Assembly: GCF_003967355.1 (NCBI RefSeq)
Contig: NZ_BIFH01000017.1
Span: 440,693 to 504,692, forward strand
Source of the DNA: Embleya hyalina
Lineage (GTDB): Bacteria > Actinomycetota > Actinomycetes > Streptomycetales > Streptomycetaceae
Direction: 5' to 3'
DNA: 64,000 bases
Below, in pieces: positions 1 through 9,092 of this stretch (position 1 is the stretch's first letter; every line of letters starts with the position of its first letter). Below the pieces are notes generated by a model that ran no database searches, was not told the origin of the DNA, and was given only the letters and a program-made list of their open reading frames with translations. Both the position numbers and the translations under genes were made by a program.

Positions 1-49
1 CCTGGAGTTCATCGTCCCGATGCCCGCGCCGCCGTCTCGCGGGCCGTTC

Positions 50-1213
50 CTACGGCTTCGGGACGGGCAGGGGCAGGCCCTGGAGGGCGGCGGCCATGAC
101 CTCCGGGAACAGGTCGGGAGTGCAGGCGAAGGCGGGGCTGCCGATCGCGGACAGGGCGGCGGCGTTGGTGTGGTCGTAGGCCGGGGCGCCCTCGTCGGAG
201 AGGGCCAGCAGGGTGACGAAGGTGGTGCCGGCGGCCCGCATGCTCGCCGCGCGGCGGACCATCTCGTCCCGCACGCCGCCCTCGTACAGGTCGCTGATCA
301 GCACGACGACCGTCTCCGTCGGCCGGGTGATCAGCGATTGGCAGTAGGTCAGCGCGCGGTTGATGTCCGTGCCGCCGCCGAGGCGGGTGCCGAAGAGCAC
401 GTCGACCGGGTCGTTCAGCCGGTCGGTCAGGTCGACCACGCTGGTGTCGAAGACCACCAGCGAGGTCCGCAGCGCGTGCATCGAGCCGAGCACGGCGCCG
501 AACACCGACGCGTAGACCACCGAGGCCGCCATCGAACCGGACTGGTCGACGCACAGGATCACGTCCTTGCGCACCCCGTGCCGGCGGCGCCCGTAGCCGA
601 CCAGGCGCTCCGGCACGATCGTGCGGTGCTCGGGCTGGTAGTGCCCGAGGTTGGCCCGGATCGTGGCGTTCCAGTCGATGTCCCGCGGGCGCGGGCGGTG
701 CACCCGGGTCGAGCGGTCGAGCGCGCCCCGGACCAGGCTCGTGGTGCGTTGCGCGACCCGGCGCTCCAGGTCGTCGACGACGCGCCGGACCACCGCGCGG
801 GCGGCCTCCTTCGTCGCCTCGGGCATCAGCGCGGTGAGCGCGAGCAGGGTGCCGACCAGGTGCACGTCGGGTTCGACGGCGGCCAGCATCTCCGGCTCCA
901 GGAGCAGCCGGGTCAGGTCGAGCCGCTCGATCGCGTCCTGCTGGAGGATGCTCACCACGCCCGCCGGGAAGTAGGCGCGGATGTCGCCGAGCCAGCGGGC
1001 CACCGACGGCGCGGAGGCACCGAGGCCGGCGGCGCGCGGCCCGGTCGCCCGCCGACTGCCGCGCGGGGCCTGGCTCTCCGGGCGGTACAGCGCGCTCAGC
1101 GCCCGGTCGATCCGGGCGTCGTCGCCGGTGAGGCCGTGACCGGTGCCGTCGGGTTCGCCGCCGAGCACCAGGCGCCAGCGGCGCAGCCGTTCGTCGTCGG
1201 CCTCGTGCGTCAC
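50..1213 (-). CDS. VWA domain protein of a MoxR-type cluster
   Basis: A 387-residue protein with a C-terminal von Willebrand factor A domain (about residues 215-385). The metal-ion-dependent adhesion site looks complete: DQSGS at 223-227, the GGGTDI loop near 279-284 and an acidic SDLYEGG segment near 307-313. An alpha-helical N-terminal half precedes it. The GTG start overlaps the stop of the upstream DUF5682 gene as GTGA, so translation is probably coupled. VWA proteins next to MoxR ATPases usually act as the metal-dependent partner that loads or presents substrates. The exact target is unknown. It is the last gene of the 50-8993 set. Start chosen from the overlap; high confidence in the family, low in function. 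Confidence 0.88.
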   Translation of the reverse strand: MTHEADDERLRRWRLVLGGEPDGTGHGLTGDDARIDRALSALYRPESQAPRGSRRATGPRAAGLGASAPSVARWLGDIRAYFPAGVVSILQQDAIERLDLTRLLLEPEMLAAVEPDVHLVGTLLALTALMPEATKEAARAVVRRVVDDLERRVAQRTTSLVRGALDRSTRVHRPRPRDIDWNATIRANLGHYQPEHRTIVPERLVGYGRRRHGVRKDVILCVDQSGSMAASVVYASVFGAVLGSMHALRTSLVVFDTSVVDLTDRLNDPVDVLFGTRLGGGTDINRALTYCQSLITRPTETVVVLISDLYEGGVRDEMVRRAASMRAAGTTFVTLLALSDEGAPAYDHTNAAALSAIGSPAFACTPDLFPEVMAAALQGLPLPVPKP

Positions 1214-3489
1214 GGGGTCACCTCCCGGTGCGCCAGGCCCAGGATCCCGGCCAGCAGCGGCAGTACGGCGTCGGCGCGCCCGCCGTCGAAGTGCTCGGCG
1301 GTCGCGATCGGGACGGCGGCCCGCGCCGGGGTGCGGATCCGCTCGCCGAGCAACCGGCGTTCGGGCGCGGCGAAGGTGGCGAAGGTGCGTCGCAGCAGCG
1401 GCAGGATCTCCACGAACAGGTCGTCGGGGGTGCCGGTGATCCAGGCGTCGACCAGGTCGAGGAGCCCTTCGTCGTGGATCAGCAGCATGCCGCCGCCGGC
1501 CAGGAATCCCTCGATCCAGGCGGCCGATTCGCGGTGCGGGACGCCCCGGGTGAGGGCGCGGGCCAGGCGGGGCGCGGCCGCCTCCGGCGCGAGGCGGCCC
1601 AGGTCGAGCAACAGGCGGGTGGCCCGGCCGGTGAGCAGGCCCGGCAGGTTCTCCCGGTCGGCGAGCCGCCGCAGGGTGGCGTACCACTCGTCCTGCCGGC
1701 GCTCCGGCAGCAGTTGTACCGCGGCGTGCACGTCGTCGAGGCGACGACGCATCGCCGCGGCCCCGTCGTGGTCCAGTCCGGCGCAGGCCGCGGGCAGCCC
1801 GACGCAGATCCGGACCACCAGGCCGGCCACGACGGTGTCGAGCGCCGAGGTGTCGGTGCCCCGGACGTCGCCGTAGCGCAGCGCCCGCACCAGTCCCGGC
1901 AGCGCGTCGGCGAGCCGGCCGACGTCGGCGTCCAGGGCGGCGCGCCGATCGAGCACCCGCATGATCACCGGCAGCGCGTCGGGCAGGTCGGCGCGCAGGC
2001 AACGCTCGGCGACCTCGGTGACGTCGGCGAGCGATTCGGCCCGGATCGCCAGGTCGCTCGCGCGCGCCTCGGCCGCGGCGACCACGGTGGTCCCCCACAC
2101 GCCCGCCTCGGCCACCCGGATCGCCAACTCCGGCTGCCAGTCAAGCCGCCAGGTCTCCCGGAAGGTGCCGCGGCTCTCCCGACCCGGGACCGGCACGCCC
2201 CACGGGACGTCGAGCAGGGCGAGCCGGTTGAGCAGTCGGCTGCGGTCGGCGTGCGAGTCCTTGCGCAGGTCGAGTTCCAGTTCGCGGGCGGCGGGCTCGG
2301 GTCGCAGCCGCAGCCGGCGCTGCTCGCGGGTGAGGTCGCGCTGGAGCGGTACGGCGGGCACCGTCGGCGGCACCTCGCCGATCACGTCGCCGACCACGAG
2401 GGCGTCGTGCACCAGCGCGAGCGGCCCGGTGACGCCGTCGCACATCACCGCACGGACCGCTTCGAGGGTCTCGTCCAGACCGGCCAGCGGTCGTCCGCGC
2501 AGCGCGGCGAGCGCGTCGGCGTGGCGGGTCGCCTCGATCACATGCGCCGAGGAGACCGGGTGGCCCGCCTCGCGCAGCAGCGTGGCGATCCGGACGAACC
2601 AGCGGGGCAGCGGGTCGGGCTCGGCGGCGGTGTCGAACAGGTGCCGGTACCAGCCCGGGGACGCGACCCCGGCCCCGTAGCCGGAGTTCTGCGCGAGGCG
2701 GTGGTGGGTCCACGGCACCCACGTGGTCTCCACCTTGACCGCGGCCCGGTGCGGCGCGAGCAGCGCGCGGTCGGCGGCGGCGGAGGGCGGGTCGGCGAGC
2801 GCGGGCACGTGCCAGGCGCCGCACACCACGGCGATCCGGGTGTGTCCGGCCCGGCGCGCGGCCCGGACGCACTGGCGCATGTGGGCCTCGCGCAGTCGTT
2901 CGATGTCGGGCTCGGCGGTCGGGCCCGGGTCGACGGCGGGCCGCTCGTCCTCGCGCAGCGCGGCCATCGCCTCGGCGAGCGCCGCGAAGGGCCGCAGCGG
3001 GTCGTCGGCGGGCGGGCGGTGCTCGATCACGTCCTCCCACCAGTGCTCGGCGTCGTCCCGACCGGCCAGTCGGGCCAGCGCGGCGATCGGGTCCACCGGG
3101 GACGGGACGGGCTCGGCCGGCTCATCGTTCTCGCGCTCGCGGCGGGCCCGGTCGAGGGTGAAGGACACCGCGACCGGCAGGTCGATGAACCGGACCGGGA
3201 CACCGTGCCCGCTCGCGTGGGTGATGGCCACCCACTCGGGGCTGAAGTCGGCGTACGGCCAGAAGCCGGCCTGCGCGGGATCGTCGACCGCGTGCGCGAG
3301 CAGCGCGACGGGCGGACGCAGGCCGGGCTCGGCGGCGAAGGACAGCAGCGGGTCGGCCTCGGGCGGACCCTCGATCAACACGATGTCGGGCCGCAGCCGG
3401 GCCAGCGCGGCGCCGACCGCCCGGGCCGAGCCGGGGCCGTGGTGCCGTACCCCGAGCAGGGTCGGTCGCGCGGCCGGGAGCCGCGCCAT
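1210..3489 (-). CDS. DUF5682 family protein
   Basis: A 759-residue protein of the DUF5682 family, seen between a MoxR ATPase and a VWA protein in actinomycetes. Visible N-terminal motifs are GVRHHGPGS (13-21), IEGPPEADPLL (39-49), FWPYADFSPEW (76-86) and CGAWHVPAL (223-231). The two G-x-x-H-like motifs (GVRHH and GAWH) resemble the paired motifs of the TraB/TIKI/EreA/ChaN superfamily, so an enzymatic N-terminal domain is my inference. The rest is a long helical, repeat-like region. The ATG overlaps the MoxR stop by one base (TGATG) and its own stop overlaps the VWA start, so the three proteins are probably made in matched amounts. The reaction is unknown. Confidence 0.85.
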   Translation of the reverse strand: MARLPAARPTLLGVRHHGPGSARAVGAALARLRPDIVLIEGPPEADPLLSFAAEPGLRPPVALLAHAVDDPAQAGFWPYADFSPEWVAITHASGHGVPVRFIDLPVAVSFTLDRARRERENDEPAEPVPSPVDPIAALARLAGRDDAEHWWEDVIEHRPPADDPLRPFAALAEAMAALREDERPAVDPGPTAEPDIERLREAHMRQCVRAARRAGHTRIAVVCGAWHVPALADPPSAAADRALLAPHRAAVKVETTWVPWTHHRLAQNSGYGAGVASPGWYRHLFDTAAEPDPLPRWFVRIATLLREAGHPVSSAHVIEATRHADALAALRGRPLAGLDETLEAVRAVMCDGVTGPLALVHDALVVGDVIGEVPPTVPAVPLQRDLTREQRRLRLRPEPAARELELDLRKDSHADRSRLLNRLALLDVPWGVPVPGRESRGTFRETWRLDWQPELAIRVAEAGVWGTTVVAAAEARASDLAIRAESLADVTEVAERCLRADLPDALPVIMRVLDRRAALDADVGRLADALPGLVRALRYGDVRGTDTSALDTVVAGLVVRICVGLPAACAGLDHDGAAAMRRRLDDVHAAVQLLPERRQDEWYATLRRLADRENLPGLLTGRATRLLLDLGRLAPEAAAPRLARALTRGVPHRESAAWIEGFLAGGGMLLIHDEGLLDLVDAWITGTPDDLFVEILPLLRRTFATFAAPERRLLGERIRTPARAAVPIATAEHFDGGRADAVLPLLAGILGLAHREVTP

Positions 3490-4598
3490 CAGGCCGGGTC
3501 CGCGTCGCGGCAGGCCCGGTAGAAGTCCTGCCAGTCGGCACGCGGGCGCACCGCGGTCTCCAGGTATTCGCGCCAGACCAGGGTGTCGGCGACCGGGTCC
3601 TTGACCACCGCGCCCAGGATCCCCGCCGCCACGTCGGCCGAGCGCAGCACACCGTCGCCGAAGTGCGCGGCGAGCGCGAGGCCGCCGGTGACCACGGAGA
3701 TCGCCTCGGCGGTGGACAGCGACCCGGACGGGGTCTTCAGCCTGGTCCGGCCGTCTTCGGTGAGGCCGGCGCGCAGTTCGCGGAACACCGTGACCACGCG
3801 GCGCAGTTCGGCCTCGGCGCCGGCCACCGGCGGCAGTTCGAGGCCGGAGCCGAGCTGGGCCACCCGGCGGCCGACGATCTCCACCTCCGCGTCGGCGGTC
3901 GCGGGCAGCGGGAGCACCACGGTGTTGAACCGGCGGCGCAGCGCCGAGGAGAGTTCGTTGACCCCTCGGTCGCGGTCGTTGGCGGTGGCGATCAGGTTGA
4001 ACCCGCGCACCGCCTGCACCTCGTCGTTCAACTCCGGTACGGGCAGGGTCTTCTCGGACAGGATGGTGATCAGCGAGTCCTGCACGTCGGCCGGGATGCG
4101 GGTCAACTCCTCGACCCGGGCGACCAGTCCGCGGCTCATCGCACGCATCACCGGGCCGGCCACCATGGCCGCGCGGCTGGGCCCGTGGGCGAGCAGTCGG
4201 GCGTAGTTCCAGCCGTAGCGGATGGCCTCCTCGGGGGTGCCCGCGGTGCCCTGGACGAGCAGCGTGGAGTCACCGCACACGGCGGCGGCCAGATGCTCCG
4301 ACACCCACGTCTTGGCCGTGCCCGGCACGCCGAGCAGCAGCAGCGCGCGGTCGGTGGCCAGCGTGGTGACGGCGACCTCGACGATCCGGCGCGGCCCGAT
4401 GTACTTGGGCGAGATCACCGTGCCGTCGGGCAGCGTGCCGCCGAGCAGGTAGGTGGCCACCGCCCACGGCGACAACCTCCACCGCGGCGGCCGGGGCCGC
4501 TCGTCGGCGGCGGCGAGCGCGGCCAACTCCTCGGCGAACGCGTCCTCGGCATGCTGCCGGAGCACGTCCTCCCCGACCGATTCGGCGGCAATTCCCAC
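3489..4598 (-). CDS. MoxR-like AAA+ ATPase
   Basis: An AAA+ ATPase of about 369 residues. Walker A is GVPGTAKT (90-97), sensor 1 lies in ATAND (204-208) and an arginine-finger segment ALRRRF is at 219-224. The expected Walker B (hhhhDE) reads VARVEEL (159-165), with Glu-Glu in place of Asp-Glu, a departure from classic MoxR. MoxR ATPases are chaperone-like remodellers paired with VWA proteins, which fits the coupled downstream genes. Start: a purine-rich site at 4604-4610 lies five bases before the GTG at 4598, with another GTG just upstream at 4601. An in-frame GTG at 4661 would add about 20 residues that do not look like the family. Confidence 0.85.
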   Translation of the reverse strand: MGIAAESVGEDVLRQHAEDAFAEELAALAAADERPRPPRWRLSPWAVATYLLGGTLPDGTVISPKYIGPRRIVEVAVTTLATDRALLLLGVPGTAKTWVSEHLAAAVCGDSTLLVQGTAGTPEEAIRYGWNYARLLAHGPSRAAMVAGPVMRAMSRGLVARVEELTRIPADVQDSLITILSEKTLPVPELNDEVQAVRGFNLIATANDRDRGVNELSSALRRRFNTVVLPLPATADAEVEIVGRRVAQLGSGLELPPVAGAEAELRRVVTVFRELRAGLTEDGRTRLKTPSGSLSTAEAISVVTGGLALAAHFGDGVLRSADVAAGILGAVVKDPVADTLVWREYLETAVRPRADWQDFYRACRDADPA

Positions 4599-4679
4599 CA
4601 CGGCTCCCCCAGCGCTCGAACAAACCCGAACAGGGACAAGTCTGCCGGTCGGGTCCGACACGCCGAGGCGGCAAAGAGG

Positions 4680-5267
4680 TCAGAGGTGATCGAGCAGGAA
4701 CCCGGTCTCGACGGTCGCGTCGAACGGCTCCGGCAACATCACCGACGCCCCGGCCTTCACCCGCTCCGTGAAGGTGTAACGCCCGTCGACCGGCCCGAAG
4801 CGCACGATAACGTCGTGCTCCTGCCGGTCGACCGTCAGCATCACCGGCACGTCGGCCCGCGCGAACTCATGGGGCTTTTCCCGTAGGTCGACACGACGTG
4901 TGCTGTTCGAGGTCACCTCGACGAACATCCAGACGCCGGACGCAGAAGTCGCGTGCCCATCGCGAAATTCGGCTGTCTTGCGGGTGTCGACGACGACGAG
5001 GTCGGGCGTACGTTCGGTGCCGATTCCCACCAGAAAGGCAACGCCTTCCAGCACGACGACCTCGGCCGGCAGCCGCGGTTCGAGCAGGTGGCGCAGACCC
5101 GTGACGATCCGGGCGTGCTCCCAGTCGGGTGACGCCTGCATAACCAGGCCGGACGGTGACGCCTCCCAGCGCACAGCCTCGGGAAACTCGTCGGATGCGC
5201 GCAGTATCCGCAGGGCGGCCAGGCGCCACTTCGCCAGTGGGTCCGTCTCGGTGCCTTCGTCACTCAC
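4680..5267 (-). CDS. Uma2 family PD-(D/E)XK endonuclease-like protein
   Basis: A 195-residue protein of the Uma2 family (DUF820), restriction-endonuclease-fold proteins that occur in many copies in actinomycetes and cyanobacteria. A PD-(D/E)XK-like core is visible: TPDLVVVD around Asp-89, FVEV with Glu-117 and Lys-131. The GTG at 5267 has a GAGAGGA site eight bases upstream; the longer ORF to 5330 lacks such support. It lies directly upstream of the MoxR gene, in the same direction with an 81-base gap, and divergent from a broken Uma2 copy. The biological role of Uma2 proteins is not established; some are thought to move or to act as selfish nucleases. Confidence 0.8.
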   Translation of the reverse strand: MSDEGTETDPLAKWRLAALRILRASDEFPEAVRWEASPSGLVMQASPDWEHARIVTGLRHLLEPRLPAEVVVLEGVAFLVGIGTERTPDLVVVDTRKTAEFRDGHATSASGVWMFVEVTSNSTRRVDLREKPHEFARADVPVMLTVDRQEHDVIVRFGPVDGRYTFTERVKAGASVMLPEPFDATVETGFLLDHL

Positions 5268-5498
5268 AAGGTGATCCTCTCGTGGCAGGGGCCCACGAAT
5301 CGTCACGGGTTCGCGAACCTTCGATTGCATGCCTGCTCCCTGATCTTGTGCTGGGAAATCTCCCTTCGATATTGGTGGGTTCCGGCATTCGATCCGCGTC
5401 GGCCGCTCACGGATGAGTGGAATCCGACGAGATCCGACACTCCGAGTCGAACGTCCACTATCGTCGCAGGTTTGATCGACAACGCGGGGAGGACACCG

Positions 5499-6130
5499 GT
5501 GCGCTCTCGACCTTCGTTGCCCTGGTCACCCATCGAGCCCGAAGGTGGTTGGACCGCCGAGGACCTCGATCGGCTTCCACCAGGCGCCCCGCCCGGGTGG
5601 AACTGCTCGACGGGATGCTGGTCGTGCGGTCCCCGCAGTCGTTGCTCCACTCGGAAATGGTCGGCGACCCGACCCGATCCCTCGACGCGCAGGCCCCGGC
5701 CGCGCTCACCGTGGTCCGTCGCATGACGGTGCGCGTCGGGCCGCGATCCCGGCCGGAGGCAGATGTGTTGGTCGTGCGGACCGACTCCGCCACGAACCCG
5801 GATCTCATCATGTTCCAGCCGGCCGACGTGCGATTGGTCGTCGAAGTGGTCGCCCCGGATACGCGGGCACACGATCGAGGGATCAAGCCCGCGCTGTACG
5901 CACGGAGCGGCATTCCGTACTTCCGGCGCGTCGAGCAGGACACGGAGGGCACGACCGTCCACGTTCACCGGCTCGACCCCGCGACACGCACCTACGTCCC
6001 GACCGGCGGGCATCGTGCCGCCATGAGACTCGATGTGCCGTTCCCGGTCGTGGTGGATGTGGCCGCGTTGGCTCACCGAGCCGAACGGGGCTCACCGTCG
6101 AGGATTTCCCGGCGCATCCCGGCCCGGTAG
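5499..6130 (+). pseudogene. Uma2 family gene disrupted by a frameshift
   Basis: A second Uma2-family gene, on the plus strand. The N-terminal part (from the GTG at 5499, with GGGGAGG seven bases upstream) reads WSPIEPEGGWTAEDLDRLP, a typical Uma2 start. From about base 5590 the continuation VELLDGMLVVRSPQ lies in another frame and runs through RPEADVLVV, VVEVVAPD and GIPYFRRVE to a stop at 6130. One base appears to be missing in the run of C and G around 5588-5598. Either the gene is broken or the base call is wrong there. Its 3' end overlaps the end of the opposing DUF5691 gene by 58 bases. If the missing base is restored, the product would be about 210 residues. Confidence 0.72.
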
Positions 6131-7569
6131 CGGAGGGTTTCGGCGAGAGCGCGGAAGGCCTTGGGCCATTCGCCGTCGCCTTCGGCGAGCCCGTCGACGC
6201 GGGTGACCAGTGACGGGTCGAGGCCGCGGCCGGCGACGTCTCGGGCGCCGCTGAAGCTCCAGGGGTACGCGCCTGATCCGGCCGCCGTCGCGAAGGCGTC
6301 CAGGACCGCGTCGCCCAGCGAAACGGGCCACGGGGTCGGGCAGTTGGTGAGCAGTTGCAGGGCCTCGGACAGGCCGTGCTCGGCGATGTGGCGGGCCACG
6401 TGGTCGGCGCACTCGGCCGGCGGCAGCACGGTGAGCAGGCGGGTGGGCGCACCGCGACCGGCCAGTGCCCGGGCCCAGTCGACGTCGCGCTGGAGCACCG
6501 CCGCGCGGGCCCAGCCCTCCCGGACGTCCTCGGCGAACCGGCGCGGCAGCGCACGGGCCGCGATCTCCTCGGGGCTCGCCCCGAACACCTCCCGCCACAC
6601 CGACAGCGGCGTGGCCGCGACGACCTCGCCCAGCCACCACGAGTGGTCCTCGCGCCCGGTCGGCGAGGACCGGTCGATCCCGTCCCGCAGCATCGCCTCG
6701 TCGCACTCGCCCGGCGGCACCACCAGCACCCGCCCCGCTCCGTCGGGTCGCAGGCAGGCCCGACCCCGCGCGCTCATCCGGGCCACGAACGCCGATCCGG
6801 GCAGCGCGCCGAGGCGCCGCGCCGCGGCCACCCGGACCACCTTGGCCCGATCGTCCAGGGCCGCCTCCAGGAACGCCTCGTCGCCCGCCGTCGCCCCGGT
6901 GCCCAGCGCCTCGACGAACACCGCGCGGTCCTCGGCCGGTTCGGCCCGCCAGGTCCGGGCCAGCAACTCCCTGGCCGCGTCCGGGTCCGCGGCCCGCAGC
7001 ACCGCGAACGCGGCCAGCCGCTCGCCGAATCGGCCGTGCCGCCACAGGTCGATCGGGTCGTCGGGATCCCCGGCCGCGATCCGGGTCAGCCAGGCCCACT
7101 CCGGGTTGAGCCCGGCCAGCCAACGCCCCCTCGGCCCGGCGAGTTCGGCCACGATCGCCCGCAGGTCCGTGCGCGAGCGGGCCGCGGTCAACAGGCCCGG
7201 CAGTTCGGACTCGGGCGCCCGCAGGCCGGCCGTCCGGGCCACGGCGAGCCATTCCGGCAGGAAGTCCATCCCGTCGCCTTCGAGCAGGATCCGCAACCGC
7301 ACCCGGGCCGACTCCGGCACCGACGGTCGCGGGTCCACCTCGGCGCACGGCTCCGGCGGCGCGCCCGCGGGGGCCCGTCGGCCCGCTCGCCGATGCACCA
7401 TCACGATCGCCGCCAGGTCGAGCAGCCGGACCGCCTCGTCGGTCCGGTCCACCCGCGCGGCCAGCTCGCCCAGCGCACCCTCGGCGGGCCATTCCGCGGC
7501 CCTGCGCCGCCCGGTGCCCACCAGTGCCGCCGACACCAGGTCGTCCCACACCGGATCCGCGACCCGCAT
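6073..7569 (-). CDS. DUF5691 family protein
   Basis: A 498-residue protein of the DUF5691 family. It is largely alpha-helical and rich in Ala, Leu and Arg, with HEAT-like stretches such as DRAKVVRVAAARRLG, suggesting a scaffold. No catalytic motif was recognised. The ATG at 7569 is preceded by a GGAAGGGGAG site, and the reading frame continues upstream without protein-like sequence. The gene follows the SWIM gene by 107 bases. Actinomycete genomes commonly carry SWIM, DUF5691, MoxR, DUF5682 and VWA genes in this order. Here two Uma2 genes separate DUF5691 from MoxR, and the 3' end overlaps one of them. Confidence 0.82.
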   Translation of the reverse strand: MRVADPVWDDLVSAALVGTGRRRAAEWPAEGALGELAARVDRTDEAVRLLDLAAIVMVHRRAGRRAPAGAPPEPCAEVDPRPSVPESARVRLRILLEGDGMDFLPEWLAVARTAGLRAPESELPGLLTAARSRTDLRAIVAELAGPRGRWLAGLNPEWAWLTRIAAGDPDDPIDLWRHGRFGERLAAFAVLRAADPDAARELLARTWRAEPAEDRAVFVEALGTGATAGDEAFLEAALDDRAKVVRVAAARRLGALPGSAFVARMSARGRACLRPDGAGRVLVVPPGECDEAMLRDGIDRSSPTGREDHSWWLGEVVAATPLSVWREVFGASPEEIAARALPRRFAEDVREGWARAAVLQRDVDWARALAGRGAPTRLLTVLPPAECADHVARHIAEHGLSEALQLLTNCPTPWPVSLGDAVLDAFATAAGSGAYPWSFSGARDVAGRGLDPSLVTRVDGLAEGDGEWPKAFRALAETLRYRAGMRREILDGEPRSAR

Positions 7570-7676
7570 CCCGAACTCCCCTTCCACACATGGCGATCGT
7601 CCCCATGACGATCGGCCGCCGAAGATCGGCGGCGGTGTCCGTCCCGCGCCCGATCGGGCCGGTCGCGGCCGACCGG

Positions 7677-8993
7677 CTACAGCGGGACGGCTCGGCCCTC
7701 GTGCCACGCGGTCACCGGGACGAATCCGCGCGCGCCGTACTCGCCGAACACGGTCAGCCCCGTGCCGCCGGACATCGCGGACAACCGCCACAGCGCCTGC
7801 TCGCCGGTCCGGGCCCGGTCCACCGGCAGCCAGAACCCGTCCGCGCCGGCGATCCGCCACCCCATCGGCTCCGGCACCGCCACCACGTCGGCGAGCACCA
7901 CCGGCCAGGCCTCCAGCCAGGGCTCGCGGCGCAACGCCTCGGCGTAGGCCAGGGTCGCCTCCTCGGGCCCCACCCCGGCCGGCTCCGCCCCGGCGGCCGG
8001 CTCACCGGTCCGCTCGCCCAGCGCCACCCGCAGCGGCACCGCGTCGTCGTGGAAGGCCGCGTCGGCCTCGATGGTGCGCCCCACGGGCAGGGCCAACCGC
8101 GGCGCGCGCCCCTGCGGCCCGAAGGCCAGCACCAGCGCGGGCCGGCCCGACCCGATGCCGCGCAGCCAGATCCGCCGCTCGGTCAGTCCGCCGTCGACGC
8201 TGTCCCGGCTGCCGAGCACCAGCCACCGATCGTGCACCGCGGTGCCCTCGGCCCGCGCCGCCCGCAGCACGTCCTCCGCGTCCACGGTCCAGCCGATGCG
8301 CGCCCGCAGTCCGGCCACCAGCGACGGATCGAGGTCGTCGGCGTGTTCGTGGGCGCGCAGGAGCAGCCACAACTCGGCGTAGTCCTCCAGCAGTCGGCCC
8401 GGCCAGCCCTCCGCCCCGGACGCGGGTATCGCGCCCGCCGCGCGCAACCGGGCGGCCAGGCCGGGGGCCTTGGCGTCGACCATACGCTCCGCGATGCCGT
8501 CCCACATCGCGTATCCCTCACGCTCGGTGCCCACCAGCCCCTGGTGCACCCGATCGGCCAACCACCGGCGCAACCGCTCGGTGCCCTCGGCGACTTCGGC
8601 CGCCCGCCGCTCGGCGCGGCGCCGGGCCGCGGCGGGATCGGCCAGACCGGCCCGCGCCCGCCGCCCGGCCGCCGGGGCGTCGACCCAGTCGGGGACGGTC
8701 GCCCCGACCGGCACCGCGGCCGGATCGTTCGCCCACAGGAGCAGCAGGCCGAGGGCGTGTGCGCAGGGAAAGCCCGGTCCGGGACACGAACATCGGCCCG
8801 TGGGACCGGCGGGATCGACCACCGTGCGGTAGGCCGTCGCGCCGCCGCCGGACCCCCAGATCGGGCCGCCCGCGATCGCCGAGGCACCGGTGGCCGACCA
8901 CGACTCCGGTCTCGCGAGGGCGCTCCCGGCCGTGCGTGCTGCGGCGTCGGGAGCCAGTGCCAACACCCGTTCCGCGGTCCACCGTTGCTGCAT
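7677..8993 (-). CDS. SWIM zinc-finger protein
   Basis: A 438-residue protein with an N-terminal SWIM zinc finger: Cys-68, Cys-70, Cys-77 and His-79 in the pattern CxC(x6)CxH. SWIM fingers bind nucleic acid or protein partners. The remaining 350 residues are helical and family-specific. The ATG at 8993 begins MQQRWTAERVLALAPDAAA, matching the usual start of this family; an upstream GTG would add ten weak residues. It is the first gene of the SWIM-DUF5691-MoxR-DUF5682-VWA set. A role as the recognition component of that set is inference. Confidence 0.85.
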   Translation of the reverse strand: MQQRWTAERVLALAPDAAARTAGSALARPESWSATGASAIAGGPIWGSGGGATAYRTVVDPAGPTGRCSCPGPGFPCAHALGLLLLWANDPAAVPVGATVPDWVDAPAAGRRARAGLADPAAARRRAERRAAEVAEGTERLRRWLADRVHQGLVGTEREGYAMWDGIAERMVDAKAPGLAARLRAAGAIPASGAEGWPGRLLEDYAELWLLLRAHEHADDLDPSLVAGLRARIGWTVDAEDVLRAARAEGTAVHDRWLVLGSRDSVDGGLTERRIWLRGIGSGRPALVLAFGPQGRAPRLALPVGRTIEADAAFHDDAVPLRVALGERTGEPAAGAEPAGVGPEEATLAYAEALRREPWLEAWPVVLADVVAVPEPMGWRIAGADGFWLPVDRARTGEQALWRLSAMSGGTGLTVFGEYGARGFVPVTAWHEGRAVPL

Positions 8994-9092
8994 GACGGCC
9001 ACGGTACGGGCCCGCACCGACACGTGTGTGCGAGCCCGTCGAACCCGCGGATCGCAGCGGGCCGAATGTCCGGATCCGAGGGAAGTGCCCGG

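Noticed and set aside
20..3522. Long plus-strand ORFs opposite the VWA and DUF5682 genes
   Set aside because: They are antisense readings of conserved genes and consist of Arg/Gly/Ala-rich sequence with no recognisable domain; high GC keeps opposite frames open.
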